Below are positions 48,385-58,495 of a stretch of DNA of 64,000 nt, in pieces (the first letter of the stretch is position 1; the number at the start of each line of letters is the position of its first letter). Position numbers and translations under genes: made by a program. A model generated the notes under the pieces. It was not told the DNA's origin and made no database searches. It saw nothing but the letters and a program-made list of their open reading frames with translations. The DNA is from Thiocystis violascens DSM 198 (GTDB lineage Bacteria > Pseudomonadota > Gammaproteobacteria > Chromatiales > Chromatiaceae): positions 4,213,412 to 4,277,411 of the forward strand of contig NC_018012.1 of the NCBI RefSeq assembly GCF_000227745.2. Reading direction: 5' to 3'.

Positions 48385-49668
48385 ATGGTCCAGAATCAGA
48401 ATACGGTCTGCTTTCGTAACCTGCATCTCGCTGCGGATGTGCGTCATACCCTGGACGCCTATCGCGGCCTTGGCGGCTATGCGCAGTGGGAAAAGATCCT
48501 GCGCGACCAGATCGATCCAAACCAGTTGATCGACGAAGTCAAAAAATCCAATCTGCGCGGGCGCGGCGGCGCGGGTTTCCCGACCGGGCTCAAGTGGAGT
48601 TTCATGCCGCGCACCGCGCCTGGTCAGAAATACATCGTCTGCAATTCCGACGAAGGCGAGCCGGGAACCTGCAAGGATCGCGACATCCTGCGCTACAACC
48701 CGCATCAGTTGATCGAGGGCATGGCGATCGCCGGCTACTGCATTGGCGCGACCGTCGGCTATAACTACATTCGCGGCGAATTTTACGAGCCCATCGAACG
48801 CTTCGAGGCCGCCATCCAGGAGGCTTACGCGGCGGGTCTGCTCGGCAAGGACATTCAGGGTTCCGGGGTCGATTTCGATCTCTACACGCACATGGGCGCC
48901 GGCGCCTATATCTGCGGCGAGGAGACGGCACTGCTCGAATCCATTGAGGGCAAGAAGGGGCAGCCGCGCTTCAAGCCGCCGTTCCCGGCGCAATACGGAC
49001 TCTATGGCCAGCCCACGACCATCAACAATACCGAAACGCTCGCCTCGGTCCCGGTCATCCTGGAGAAGGGCGGCCAGTGGTTCCTGGAGCAGGGGCGTCC
49101 CAACAACGGTGGCCCCAAGCTGTTTTCGGTCAGCGGTCATGTCAACAGCCCTGGCAATTTCGAGGTTCCTTTGGGTACCCCGTTCAGGGATCTGCTGGAA
49201 CTGGCGGGCGGTGTCCTGGATGGCCGGACGCTGAAGGCGGTGATTCCGGGCGGATCCTCGGTGCCGGTGGTGCCGGGCGAAATGATGATGGGCGTCGACA
49301 TGGATTACGACTGCATCGCCAAGGCGGGTTCCATGCTGGGCTCGGGCGCGGTCATCGTGATCGCCGAGGGTACCTGCATGGTCAAGCTGCTGCACAACCT
49401 GGCGCACTTCTATATGCACGAATCCTGCGGTCAGTGCACGCCCTGCCGTGAGGGAACCGGTTGGCTCGCACGGGTTCTTGGCCGGATTCTGGACGGCAAG
49501 GGCCGCCCCGAGGATCTGGATCTGCTCGAAAGCGTCGCGGGTCGGATCGGCGGACGCACCATCTGTGCCCTGGGCGATGCGGCGGCGATGCCGGTGCAAA
49601 GCTTTCTCAAGCACTATCGGCACGAGTTTGCCTATCTGATCGAGCATGGCCGCGCGCTGGCGGCTTAG
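48385..49668 (+). CDS. nuoF: NADH-quinone oxidoreductase subunit F
   Basis: 427 residues. NADH- and FMN-binding subunit: GRGGAGFPTGLKWSFMP (nucleotide-binding glycine loop), CNSDEGEPGTCKDRDILRYN and the 4Fe-4S N3 motif ESCGQCTPCREGTGWLARVL with a fourth cysteine in GRTICALGDAAAMP. It oxidises NADH and passes electrons to NuoE and NuoG. It starts four bases after the nuoE stop. Confidence 0.97.
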   Translation: MVQNQNTVCFRNLHLAADVRHTLDAYRGLGGYAQWEKILRDQIDPNQLIDEVKKSNLRGRGGAGFPTGLKWSFMPRTAPGQKYIVCNSDEGEPGTCKDRDILRYNPHQLIEGMAIAGYCIGATVGYNYIRGEFYEPIERFEAAIQEAYAAGLLGKDIQGSGVDFDLYTHMGAGAYICGEETALLESIEGKKGQPRFKPPFPAQYGLYGQPTTINNTETLASVPVILEKGGQWFLEQGRPNNGGPKLFSVSGHVNSPGNFEVPLGTPFRDLLELAGGVLDGRTLKAVIPGGSSVPVVPGEMMMGVDMDYDCIAKAGSMLGSGAVIVIAEGTCMVKLLHNLAHFYMHESCGQCTPCREGTGWLARVLGRILDGKGRPEDLDLLESVAGRIGGRTICALGDAAAMPVQSFLKHYRHEFAYLIEHGRALAA

Positions 49669-49681
49669 GAAAGACACTCTC

Positions 49682-52105
49682 ATGACGGATAAGATCACCA
49701 TCGAGATCGACGGTCGCGCCTGCGAAGCGGCGCCGGGCGAGATGATCATCGCGGTCGCCGACCGCGTGGGCGTCTCCATTCCCCGGTTCTGTTATCACAA
49801 AAAGCTGTCCATCGCCGCGAATTGCCGGATGTGTCTGGTCGAGGCGGAGCAGGGCGGTCGCCCCTTCCCCAAGCCGGTGCCCGCCTGCGCGACGCCGGTC
49901 GGTAATGGCATGAAGGTTTGGACGCGCTCGCCCAAGGCGATCGAGGCCCAACAGGGCACGATGGAATTCCTGCTGATCAATCACCCGCTGGACTGTCCGA
50001 TCTGCGATCAGGGCGGCGAGTGCGAGTTACAGGATGTCGCCATGGGTTATGGCGACGATGTCTCCCGGTTCACCGAGCGCAAGCGGGTGGTCAAGGACGA
50101 GGATCTGGGTCCGTTGATCGCGACCGACATGACGCGCTGCATTCAATGCACCCGCTGCGTGCGTTTTTGCGCCGAGATTGCCGGTGTCCGCGAACTGGGC
50201 GCGACCGGCCGGGGCGAGGACATGCGGATCGGCACCTTCGTCGCCCACGCCGTCAGCCACGAACTCTCGGGCAATGTCATCGACCTGTGCCCGGTGGGCG
50301 CGTTGACCTCTAAACCCTATCGATTTACCGCCCGCGCCTGGGAGCTAATCGGCGCGAACAGTATCGCGCCGCACGATGGCGTCGGCTCGAATCTGCGTCT
50401 GCATGTGCGCGGCCAGCGGGTTATGCGCGTACACCCGAACGAGAACGAGGCGGTCAACGAGACCTGGATCTCGGATCGTGACCGCTACAGTTATGCCGGA
50501 CTCAACAGCGACGACCGACTCAATAGCCCAATGATCAAACAGGATGGGGTCTGGCGCGAGATCGACTGGTCGGATGCCCTGACCTTGGTCGCCGAACGGC
50601 TTAAATCCGCCGAGGCCGCCGACATGGGCTGGCTCATGGCCCCTAATGCGACCCTGGAAGAATTCTATCTAGCCCAGCGGATCGCGCGCGATCTGGGTTG
50701 CCCGAATCTCGATCACCGTCTGCGTCAGCAGGATTTCAGCGGCGACGCCGCCGATCCGCTCCTGCCCTGGCTGGGCGTGCCGATCGCGGAACTGGAGGTT
50801 CAGCAGGGCATTCTGCTGATCGGCAGCGATCTTCGTCAGGAACAGCCGCTGCTGGCGCACCGCGTCCGCAAGGCGGTTCTGGCGGGCGCTGAAGTGGTTT
50901 GCGTCAATCCGCTCCGGTTGGAATTGAACCATCCGGCGCGTCAGATGGTCGGCACGCCGTCGGCGATGATCGCGGATCTGGCTGCGATCGCTAAAACCCT
51001 TGGGGTATCCGACTCGGGTGTGCTGAGAGCTGTCATCTCGGCGAGCGAGCCGACCGAAGAGCATACCGCCGCCGCAGCCTGTCTGAGTCAGGTCGGCCAG
51101 CAGGGGGTCGGCTTGGTTCTGCTTGGCGCACTCGCCGCGGCGCATCCGGATTACGCGCTGCTCAAGGCGCTGGCCCATGCGATTGCCGATGCCGCTCATT
51201 GCCGCTTGGGCTATCTGCCTGCCTCCGCCAACAGCGTCGGCGCCTATCTGGCTGGAGCGCATCCGGATCGCTTGCCCGGTGCTCGACCGACCGATCAACC
51301 TGGTTTTTCAGTTGCCGGAATGTTGAACGCTCAGCTCAAGACCTTGGTCCTTTGGGGCGTGGAACCGGATCTCGATCTGGGCAACCCCGCCGCAGCCATG
51401 GATGCCTGCGCCAAAGCCGATTTCGTGGTCGCCTGCTCGGCCTTCCGTTCACCGTCCCTGGAGACGGCGGCCGATGTATTGCTGCCCATCGGCGCCTTCG
51501 CCGAAACCTCGGGAACTTATGTGAATGCCAGCGGAACCTGGCAGCGCTTCCAGGGTGCCGTACCACCGCCGGGCGAGGCGCGTCCGGGCTGGAAGGTGCT
51601 ACGGGTGCTTGGCAATCTGCTGGATCTGAAAGGCTTCGATTATCGCGATGGGGCTCAGGTGCACGATGAGCTCGCCGCGATCTGTGGCGAGATCGAGTTT
51701 GATAACCGCCCGCGCGATGACTTCGAGGTGACCAAGCATCCGGTCCAATCGGACCTGATGCGGATCGGCGGCGTACCCATCTATGCCGCGGACCCACTGG
51801 TCCGGCGCGCGCCAGCCCTTCAGCAGACGCAACTGCCGGGATCGTCCTTCGGTGTTTATCTGCATCCCGAGCAGGCTGCCCGCGAGGGACTCGCCGCCAT
51901 GGATCTGGTCCTGGTGAAACAGCCCGCGCCAAGCGATGTCGACGTGAGCGAGCGTGAGGTGCTGGCGCGCGTTTTCATCGACGAGCGGGTGCCGCCGGGT
52001 TGCGCCTGCATCCCCGCCGGTGTCGAGGGGAGCGCGGGGTTGGGCGATCAGATCGGTCCGGTCAGACTCGTGCGCATGACCGAACCGTCGACCACTGGCG
52101 AGTAG
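49682..52105 (+). CDS. nuoG: NADH-quinone oxidoreductase subunit G
   Basis: 807 residues. N-terminal 2Fe-2S ferredoxin (CYHKKLSIAANCRMCLVEAE, then PACATPVGNGMKV), His-liganded 4Fe-4S (HPLDCPICDQGGECELQDVA) and a 4Fe-4S (RCIQCTRCVRFCAEIAGVRE, NVIDLCPVGALTSKPYRFTA), then a molybdopterin-oxidoreductase-like body that has lost the cofactor in this family. It is the largest subunit of the peripheral arm. The ATG at 49682 is chosen over the upstream in-frame start in nuoF. Confidence 0.96.
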   Translation: MTDKITIEIDGRACEAAPGEMIIAVADRVGVSIPRFCYHKKLSIAANCRMCLVEAEQGGRPFPKPVPACATPVGNGMKVWTRSPKAIEAQQGTMEFLLINHPLDCPICDQGGECELQDVAMGYGDDVSRFTERKRVVKDEDLGPLIATDMTRCIQCTRCVRFCAEIAGVRELGATGRGEDMRIGTFVAHAVSHELSGNVIDLCPVGALTSKPYRFTARAWELIGANSIAPHDGVGSNLRLHVRGQRVMRVHPNENEAVNETWISDRDRYSYAGLNSDDRLNSPMIKQDGVWREIDWSDALTLVAERLKSAEAADMGWLMAPNATLEEFYLAQRIARDLGCPNLDHRLRQQDFSGDAADPLLPWLGVPIAELEVQQGILLIGSDLRQEQPLLAHRVRKAVLAGAEVVCVNPLRLELNHPARQMVGTPSAMIADLAAIAKTLGVSDSGVLRAVISASEPTEEHTAAAACLSQVGQQGVGLVLLGALAAAHPDYALLKALAHAIADAAHCRLGYLPASANSVGAYLAGAHPDRLPGARPTDQPGFSVAGMLNAQLKTLVLWGVEPDLDLGNPAAAMDACAKADFVVACSAFRSPSLETAADVLLPIGAFAETSGTYVNASGTWQRFQGAVPPPGEARPGWKVLRVLGNLLDLKGFDYRDGAQVHDELAAICGEIEFDNRPRDDFEVTKHPVQSDLMRIGGVPIYAADPLVRRAPALQQTQLPGSSFGVYLHPEQAAREGLAAMDLVLVKQPAPSDVDVSEREVLARVFIDERVPPGCACIPAGVEGSAGLGDQIGPVRLVRMTEPSTTGE

Positions 52106-52118
52106 TGACGAGGCAACG

Positions 52119-53153
52119 ATGATCGAACTTTGGAACGCACTCCCGCTGGTGATCCAGATCCTGCTCAAGATCACCGTCATCGTCCTGCCCCTGCTGGGTT
52201 TGGTGGCCTATTACACCTATGCCGAACGCAAGGTCATCGGCTACATCCAGGTCCGCATCGGTCCGAATCGCGTCGGCTGGCGTGGCTGGCTGCAACCGAT
52301 CGCGGACGCCGTCAAGCTGATGATGAAAGAGATCATCATCCCGACCAAGGCCGATAAAGTCCTGTTTCTGATGGCGCCCATGATCGCCATCGCCCCGGCG
52401 TTGGCCGCCTGGGCGGTGTTCCCCTTCGACGAAGGGCTGGTGCTGGCGGATATCAACGCCGGTCTGCTTTATATCCTGGCGCTCACCTCGCTCGGCGTGT
52501 ATGGCATCATCATCGCCGGCTGGTCCTCCAATTCCAAATACGCGCTGCTCGGCGCCATGCGTTCCGCCGCCCAGATCGTCGCCTACGAGATCGCCATGGG
52601 GTTCGCGCTGGTCGGGGTACTGGTCGCGGCCGGGAGCCTCAATCTGGGCGATATCGTCAACGCCCAGTCGGGCAGTATCCTCACCTGGTTCTGGCTACCG
52701 CTGCTGCCGCTGTTCGGGGTCTATCTGATTTCCGGGGTCGCCGAAACTAACCGCGCGCCATTCGACGTGGCGGAAGGTGAGTCGGAGATCGTCGCCGGTT
52801 TCCATGTGGAATATTCGGGCATGGCCTTCGCGGTCTTCTTCCTGGCCGAATACGCCAACATGATCCTGGTCTCGGCCCTGGCGGCCCTGCTGTTTACGGG
52901 CGGATGGCTGTCGCCGCTTCCGCAGTCCTGGGTGGACGGCGTCTTTCTGCTCGATGACGGCTTCCACTGGCTGCTGCTGAAGACCTTCTTCTTCATGTTC
53001 CTCTTTCTGTGGTTCCGGGCGACCTTTCCCCGGTACCGCTATGACCAGATCATGCGCCTGGGCTGGAAGGTCTTTATTCCGATCACGATCGTCTGGATCC
53101 TGGTCGTGGCGCTGGCGGTGATTTACCGACTGCCGCCCTGGTGGTCCGCTTGA
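52119..53153 (+). CDS. nuoH: NADH-quinone oxidoreductase subunit H
   Basis: 344 residues, eight or nine membrane helices. AERKVIGYIQVRIGPNRVGW and the acidic loop FDVAEGESEIVAGFHVEYSG are the family hallmarks; this subunit forms the connection between quinone chamber and proton channels. Start ATG 52119, GAGG upstream. Confidence 0.97.
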   Translation: MIELWNALPLVIQILLKITVIVLPLLGLVAYYTYAERKVIGYIQVRIGPNRVGWRGWLQPIADAVKLMMKEIIIPTKADKVLFLMAPMIAIAPALAAWAVFPFDEGLVLADINAGLLYILALTSLGVYGIIIAGWSSNSKYALLGAMRSAAQIVAYEIAMGFALVGVLVAAGSLNLGDIVNAQSGSILTWFWLPLLPLFGVYLISGVAETNRAPFDVAEGESEIVAGFHVEYSGMAFAVFFLAEYANMILVSALAALLFTGGWLSPLPQSWVDGVFLLDDGFHWLLLKTFFFMFLFLWFRATFPRYRYDQIMRLGWKVFIPITIVWILVVALAVIYRLPPWWSA

Positions 53154-53167
53154 ACCGGAGACAACCG

Positions 53168-53659
53168 ATGCTGAAAGCCGCGCGCGACTATCTCCAGAGC
53201 TTGTTCATGATCGAGCTGTTCAAGGGGCTCTCCCTGACCGGCGGCTATCTGTTCAAGCGCAAATTCACCGTCCAGTATCCGGAGGAGAAGGCACCGCTCT
53301 CGCCGCGCTTCCGCGGGCTGCACGCACTACGTCGCTATCCGAACGGCGAGGAACGCTGCATTGCTTGCAAGCTGTGCGAGGCGGTCTGTCCGGCGCTGGC
53401 CATTACCATCGAGTGCGAGCCGCGCGAGGATGGATCGCGGCGGACCACGCGCTACGAGATCGACCTCTTCAAGTGCATCTACTGCGGATTCTGCGAGGAG
53501 TCCTGCCCGGTCGACTCCATCGTCGAAACCGGCATCTATGAATATCACTTCGAGAATCGCGGCGAGCACATCATGACCAAGGACAAACTGCTCGCCATCG
53601 GGGATCAATACGAGGCCGAGATTGCCGCGGCCCGCGCGGCCGACGCGCCCTACCGTTGA
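53168..53659 (+). CDS. nuoI: NADH-quinone oxidoreductase subunit I
   Basis: 163 residues with two 4Fe-4S clusters (N6a, N6b): CIACKLCEAVCPALAITIE and CIYCGFCEESCPVDSIVET, followed by conserved YEYHFENRGEHIMTKDKLLA. It bridges NuoG and NuoB. The ATG at 53168 is used rather than the upstream one within nuoH. Its stop codon lies inside the left arm of the first R4 repeat unit. Confidence 0.97.
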   Translation: MLKAARDYLQSLFMIELFKGLSLTGGYLFKRKFTVQYPEEKAPLSPRFRGLHALRRYPNGEERCIACKLCEAVCPALAITIECEPREDGSRRTTRYEIDLFKCIYCGFCEESCPVDSIVETGIYEYHFENRGEHIMTKDKLLAIGDQYEAEIAAARAADAPYR

Positions 53660-53858
53660 ACCGCGTCTTGGAGTGGCATGTAATGTTGTTACTGAAATCC
53701 ACCGTTGCGACGACTTCGGACGTTGGCGCTGGACGCGATTCAAAGAATAAGAAGATGAAAGAATCAAATAGCTTAAACCGCGTCGGCGGTGACGTTCATT
53801 GGTTCCTGTGAGCCTGTTCTCACTCACAACTCCACCTATCGCTCTGGACGCGGTTTAA
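53655..53858. repeat. R4: two tandem inverted-repeat units in the nuoI-nuoJ gap
   Basis: Unit 1 runs from TTGAACCGCGTC (53655-53666) to GACGCGATTCAA (53732-53743), 11 of 12 complementary; unit 2 from TTAAACCGCGTC (53773-53784) to GACGCGGTTTAA (53847-53858), perfect. Each is 86-89 bp and the right ends share a CTGGACGCG core. The pair fills the whole 201-bp gap; elsewhere in the operon gaps are 42 bp or less. Confidence 0.85.
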
Positions 53859-53860
53859 TT

Positions 53861-54520
53861 ATGGGCTTTGAAAAATTTCTCTTTTATGTCTTCGCGCTCA
53901 TCACCCTATGGGCCGCGGGGATGGTGATCACCCGGCGCAATCCGGTTCATGCGGTGCTCTTCCTGGTGCTGGCCTTTGTCACGAGCGCGGCGCTCTGGGT
54001 GCTGCTGGAGGCCGAATTCCTGGGGATCGTGCTGATCCTGGTCTATGTCGGCGCGGTCATGGTGCTGTTCCTGTTCGTGGTCATGATGCTCGATGTGGAC
54101 ATCGCGACCCTGCGGGCCGGGTTCATCCGCTATCTGCCGCTGGGCGCCCTGGTGACCGTGGTGATGGCCATCGAGATGTTACTGGTCGTGGGGCCGGCGA
54201 ATTTCGGCCTGGACACCTTCCCAGCGCCCGCGCCACTGGGCGCGGATGTCAGCAATACCCGCGAACTCGGACTGCTGCTCTACACGGTGTATCTCTATCC
54301 GGTCGAGATCGCCTCGGTGATTCTGCTGGTCGCCATTGTCGCCGCCATCCGGCTGACGCTCCGTCATCGGCCCGACACCAAGTACATCGACCCGTCCCGT
54401 CAGGTCAGCGTCAAAAAGGGACCGGACCGGATTCGGATCGTCAAGATGGCCACGGAAGACCGGGTTCCGATGCCAGCCTTGGCGGGCGGCCACTCTCAGG
54501 ATAAGGAAGAGACCGAATGA
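53861..54520 (+). CDS. nuoJ: NADH-quinone oxidoreductase subunit J
   Basis: 219 residues, five membrane helices; EAEFLGIVLILVYVGAVMVL and FLFVVMMLDVD hold the pi-bulge helix of the family. The ATG at 53861 lies two bases after the R4 repeat and no Shine-Dalgarno sequence is visible, only GGTTTAATT. The C-terminal basic tail (KKGPDRIRIVKMATEDRV) is longer than usual. Overlaps nuoK by 4 bp. Confidence 0.95.
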   Translation: MGFEKFLFYVFALITLWAAGMVITRRNPVHAVLFLVLAFVTSAALWVLLEAEFLGIVLILVYVGAVMVLFLFVVMMLDVDIATLRAGFIRYLPLGALVTVVMAIEMLLVVGPANFGLDTFPAPAPLGADVSNTRELGLLLYTVYLYPVEIASVILLVAIVAAIRLTLRHRPDTKYIDPSRQVSVKKGPDRIRIVKMATEDRVPMPALAGGHSQDKEETE

Positions 54521-54822
54521 TCGCACTCTCCGACTATCTGATCCTTGGCGGCTTTCTCTTCTCCATCGCCGTTGCCGGGATCTTTCTGAATCGTAAGAAC
54601 GTCATCCTGCTCTTGATGTGCATCGAGCTGATGCTGCTGGCGGTCAACATGAACTTCGTCGCCTTCGCGCATTTTCTCGGCGACATGACCGGACAGGTCT
54701 TCGTCTTCTTCATCCTGACCGTCGCCGCGGCCGAGGCCGCCATCGGGTTGGCGATTCTGGTCGTTTTATTCCGCAATCGGCAGACCATCAATGTCGAGGA
54801 TCTGGATTCGCTGAAGGGGTGA
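54517..54822 (+). CDS. nuoK: NADH-quinone oxidoreductase subunit K
   Basis: 101 residues with three membrane helices. VILLLMCIELMLLAVNMNFV contains the conserved membrane glutamate, and EAAIGLAILVVLFRNRQTIN the second. MrpC-like subunit of the proton-pumping arm. Start in ATGA overlap with nuoJ. Confidence 0.96.
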   Translation: MIALSDYLILGGFLFSIAVAGIFLNRKNVILLLMCIELMLLAVNMNFVAFAHFLGDMTGQVFVFFILTVAAAEAAIGLAILVVLFRNRQTINVEDLDSLKG

Positions 54823-54829
54823 TGAAGAG

Positions 54830-56836
54830 ATGGAAAACGTCTACCTGACCATTGTGCTCGCGCCACTCATCGGCGCCATCGTTGCCGGTTTTCTCGGCGG
54901 CAAGATCGGGCGGCGCGCCTCGCATTCGGTGACGATCGCCGGCGTGGGCATCTCCACCGGACTCTCGCTCTGGGTGCTGTCGCGGTTCATCTGGCACGAT
55001 CAACCAGTGTTCAACGACACCGTCTATACCTGGATGGTCTCGGACGGCATCCGCTTCGAGGTCGGCTTCCTGGTCGACAAGCTCACGGTCCTGATGATGG
55101 CCACGGTGACCTTCGTCTCGCTGATGGTGCACATCTATACCATCGGCTACATGGCCGATGACGAGCACAACTGGCCGCATGGCGCGCTGACCGGCAAGAA
55201 CAGCTATCAGCGTTTCTTCAGCTATATCTCGCTCTTCACCTTCTCGATGCTAATGCTGGTGATGTCGAACAACTTCATGCAGTTGTTCTTCGGCTGGGAG
55301 GCGGTGGGCCTCGTGTCCTATCTGCTGATCGGCTTCTGGTCCACCCGCGAGAGCGCCATCTTCGCCAATCTCAAGGCCTTCCTGGTCAATCGGGTGGGCG
55401 ACTTCGGGTTCATTCTCGGCATCGCCGCGGTCGGGATGTATTTCAATTCGATGGATTACGCCGAGGTCTTCGCTCGGGCGCCGGAATTTGCCGACACCCA
55501 GGTCGCGCTCTTCGGCGGCGTGTCGCTGATGACCTTGATCTGCGTGCTGCTGTTCATCGGCGCCATGGGCAAGTCGGCCCAGGTTCCGCTGCATGTCTGG
55601 CTGCCGGATTCGATGGAAGGCCCAACCCCGATCTCGGCACTGATCCATGCCGCGACCATGGTCACCGCCGGCGTCTTCATGGTGGCGCGCATGTCGCCGC
55701 TCTACGAGCTCTCCGAGGCGGCGCTCAGCTTCGTGCTGATCATCGGCGCGACCACGGCCTTCTTCATGGGCCTGATCGGACTGGTCCAGAACGACATCAA
55801 GCGGGTGGTCGCCTATTCGACGCTCTCGCAGCTCGGTTACATGGTCACGGCGCTGGGCGCCTCGGCCTACGCGGCGGGCATTTTTCATCTCATGACCCAC
55901 GCCTTTTTCAAGGCGCTGCTGTTCCTGGCGGCGGGCTCGGTCATCATCGCGCTGCACCACAAACAGGATATCCGTCACATGGGGGGCTTAAGCAAATACA
56001 TGCCGATCACCTGGGTGACGGCGCTGCTGGGTTCGCTGGCGCTGATCGGCTTTCCCGGCTTCTCGGGCTTCTTTTCCAAGGATGCGATCATCGAGGCCGT
56101 GGGCGCCTCGCAACTCTTCGGCGCCGGCTATGCCTCGGTACTGCTCACCGTCGGTGTGCTGATCACCGCGCTCTACAGCTTCCGTATGTACTTCCTGGTC
56201 TTTCATGGCAAGGAGCGCATGGACGAACACACCAAGCATCATGTGCATGAAACGCCCTGGGTGGTGACGGTCCCGCTGGTGCTGCTCGCGATCCCGTCGG
56301 TCTTTATCGGCTGGTATACCGTCGAGCCGCTGCTGGTCGCCGATTGGTTCACCTCTGGCGATTGGAGTCCCATCGTCGTCGCCCACGAGCACGACACGCT
56401 TCATCATCTGCGAGAGCACTGGCACGGTCAGGCGGCCTTCGTCCAGCATGGACTCACCGCGTTGCCCTTCTTCCTGGCCATGACCGGACTGGGGCTGGCG
56501 GCCGTCATCTGGTGGGGTATCTTTGCGTTCAAACCGCGCATTGACGAACAGTTGCAGGCATTGGGCGGACCCGTCACCCGGATCCTGCAGGACAAATATG
56601 GTTTCGACGACTTCAATCAGCGGGTCTTCGCCGGAGGGAGCCGCAACCTGGGCCGGGCGCTCTGGATGACCGGCGACCGGGCGGTGATCGACGGGGCGAT
56701 CGTCAACGGTTCGGCCCAGTGGGTCGCCCGCATGGCCCAGTCGGCGCGCCATCTGCAAACCGGTTTCCTCTACCATTACGCCATTGCGATGATCGTCGGG
56801 CTGGTTGGCCTGCTGACGCTTTTCGTGACGCTCTGA
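54830..56836 (+). CDS. nuoL: NADH-quinone oxidoreductase subunit L
   Basis: 668 residues, the largest antiporter-like subunit, with about 14 membrane helices plus the long lateral helix at the end. Signatures: VHIYTIGYMADDEHNWPHGA, FFGWEAVGLVSYLLIGFW, VWLPDSMEGPTPISALIHAA and NDIKRVVAYSTLSQLGYMVT, including the conserved lysine and glutamate of the proton channel. Confidence 0.97.
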   Translation: MENVYLTIVLAPLIGAIVAGFLGGKIGRRASHSVTIAGVGISTGLSLWVLSRFIWHDQPVFNDTVYTWMVSDGIRFEVGFLVDKLTVLMMATVTFVSLMVHIYTIGYMADDEHNWPHGALTGKNSYQRFFSYISLFTFSMLMLVMSNNFMQLFFGWEAVGLVSYLLIGFWSTRESAIFANLKAFLVNRVGDFGFILGIAAVGMYFNSMDYAEVFARAPEFADTQVALFGGVSLMTLICVLLFIGAMGKSAQVPLHVWLPDSMEGPTPISALIHAATMVTAGVFMVARMSPLYELSEAALSFVLIIGATTAFFMGLIGLVQNDIKRVVAYSTLSQLGYMVTALGASAYAAGIFHLMTHAFFKALLFLAAGSVIIALHHKQDIRHMGGLSKYMPITWVTALLGSLALIGFPGFSGFFSKDAIIEAVGASQLFGAGYASVLLTVGVLITALYSFRMYFLVFHGKERMDEHTKHHVHETPWVVTVPLVLLAIPSVFIGWYTVEPLLVADWFTSGDWSPIVVAHEHDTLHHLREHWHGQAAFVQHGLTALPFFLAMTGLGLAAVIWWGIFAFKPRIDEQLQALGGPVTRILQDKYGFDDFNQRVFAGGSRNLGRALWMTGDRAVIDGAIVNGSAQWVARMAQSARHLQTGFLYHYAIAMIVGLVGLLTLFVTL

Positions 56837-56857
56837 CGCGCAAGGGAGACACCCTGA

Positions 56858-58453
56858 ATGAATGAGTTCCCCCTGCTGACACTGGTCATCTGGCTGCCGA
56901 TTATCGGCGGCCTGGTGGTCCTGGCGAGCGGCGACAAATCCGCGAATCTCTCCAAATGGATCGCGCTGACCTTCGCCGTGCTGACCTTCCTGGTCAGCCT
57001 CGGACTCTGGATCGGTTTCGATTCGACCACCGCCCAGATGCAGTTCGTCGAACGCTCGACCTGGATTCCGACCTTCAACGTCGAGTATTTCCTGGGCGTC
57101 GACGGCATCTCCATGCCCCTGATCATCCTGACGACCTTCATCACCATCTTCGTGATCGTCGCGGGCTGGGAGGTCATCACCTACAAGCCGTCGCAGTACA
57201 TGGCTGCTTTCCTGATCATGAACGGCATCATGGTCGGGGTCTTTGCGGCGCTGGACGCCATCCTTTTCTATGTCTTCTGGGAGGCGATGCTGATCCCGAT
57301 GTTTATCATCATCGGGGTGTGGGGTGGACCGAATCGGGTCTACGCGACCATCAAATTCTTTCTCTATACCTTCTTCGGCTCGGTCTTCATGCTGGTCGCG
57401 CTGATCTACATGTACTTCCAGTCCGGCAGTTTCAGCATCCTGGACTTCCAGGGACTGCAACTCGGCATGACCGCGCAGATTCTGATCTTCATCGCTTTCC
57501 TGCTCGCCTTCGCGGTCAAGGTGCCGATGTTTCCGGTCCATACCTGGCTGCCGGACGCCCATGTCGAGGCGCCGACCGGCGGCTCGGTGATCCTGGCGGC
57601 GATCATGCTGAAGATCGGCGGCTACGGTTTCCTGCGCTTCTCCATGCCGATCACGCCGGACGCCAGCGCCTCGCTGGCCTGGCTGATCATTGCGCTGTCG
57701 CTTATCGCTATCCTTTACATCGGCTTCGTCGCCCTTGTACAGCAGGACATGAAGAAGCTGATCGCCTATTCGTCCATTGCGCACATGGGCTTCGTGACGC
57801 TCGGTTTCTTCATCGTCTTCAGCATCATCCAGAACCCGGCGCTGTCGTCCGGTTCGGTCATGGGCATCGAGGGCGGCATGGTGCAGATGATCTCGCACGG
57901 CTTCATCTCCGGCGCGCTCTTCCTCTGCGTGGGCGTGCTCTATGACCGGGTCCATTCGCGCGAGATCGCCGACTACGGCGGCGTGGTCAACACCATGCCC
58001 TGGTTCGGCGCCTTCATGGTCTTCTTCGCCATGTCGAACGCGGGCCTGCCGGGCACTTCCGGATTTGTAGGCGAGTTCATGGTCATCCTGGCCACCTTCC
58101 GCGCTGATTTCTGGTGGGCGGTGCTGGCCGCGACCACGCTGATCCTGGCGGCGGCCTTTACCCTCTGGATGGTCAAGCGGGTCGTCTTCGGCGAGGTCAA
58201 GAACGACAAGGTCGCGGTCCTGCGGGATCTGAACGCTCGCGAGACCTTCAACCTGGGCGCGCTGGCCGCCGCCGTGCTGGCGCTGGGTCTCTGGCCCGCG
58301 CCGCTGATGAACGTCATGCATGCGACGGTCGAGAATCTGGTCACTCAGGTCAGCGTCTGCAAGCTGCCCGCCGCCGAGAGCGCCGATTGCGTCCTGGCGC
58401 GGCCCGAGCCGATCGCCGAGCTGAACGGCAGACCCGTGGCGGCGACGCACTAA
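56858..58453 (+). CDS. nuoM: NADH-quinone oxidoreductase subunit M
   Basis: 531 residues. Antiporter-like: YVFWEAMLIPMFIIIGVWGG with the key glutamate, VKVPMFPVHTWLPDAHVEAP, then QQDMKKLIAYSSIAHMGFVT. C-terminal helix with WMVKRVVFGEVKNDKVAVLR. One of the three Mrp-like proton pumps. Confidence 0.97.
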   Translation: MNEFPLLTLVIWLPIIGGLVVLASGDKSANLSKWIALTFAVLTFLVSLGLWIGFDSTTAQMQFVERSTWIPTFNVEYFLGVDGISMPLIILTTFITIFVIVAGWEVITYKPSQYMAAFLIMNGIMVGVFAALDAILFYVFWEAMLIPMFIIIGVWGGPNRVYATIKFFLYTFFGSVFMLVALIYMYFQSGSFSILDFQGLQLGMTAQILIFIAFLLAFAVKVPMFPVHTWLPDAHVEAPTGGSVILAAIMLKIGGYGFLRFSMPITPDASASLAWLIIALSLIAILYIGFVALVQQDMKKLIAYSSIAHMGFVTLGFFIVFSIIQNPALSSGSVMGIEGGMVQMISHGFISGALFLCVGVLYDRVHSREIADYGGVVNTMPWFGAFMVFFAMSNAGLPGTSGFVGEFMVILATFRADFWWAVLAATTLILAAAFTLWMVKRVVFGEVKNDKVAVLRDLNARETFNLGALAAAVLALGLWPAPLMNVMHATVENLVTQVSVCKLPAAESADCVLARPEPIAELNGRPVAATH

Positions 58454-58495
58454 CCCCGGCACCGACTGATGACACATTAGAATTGGAAGAACCAC

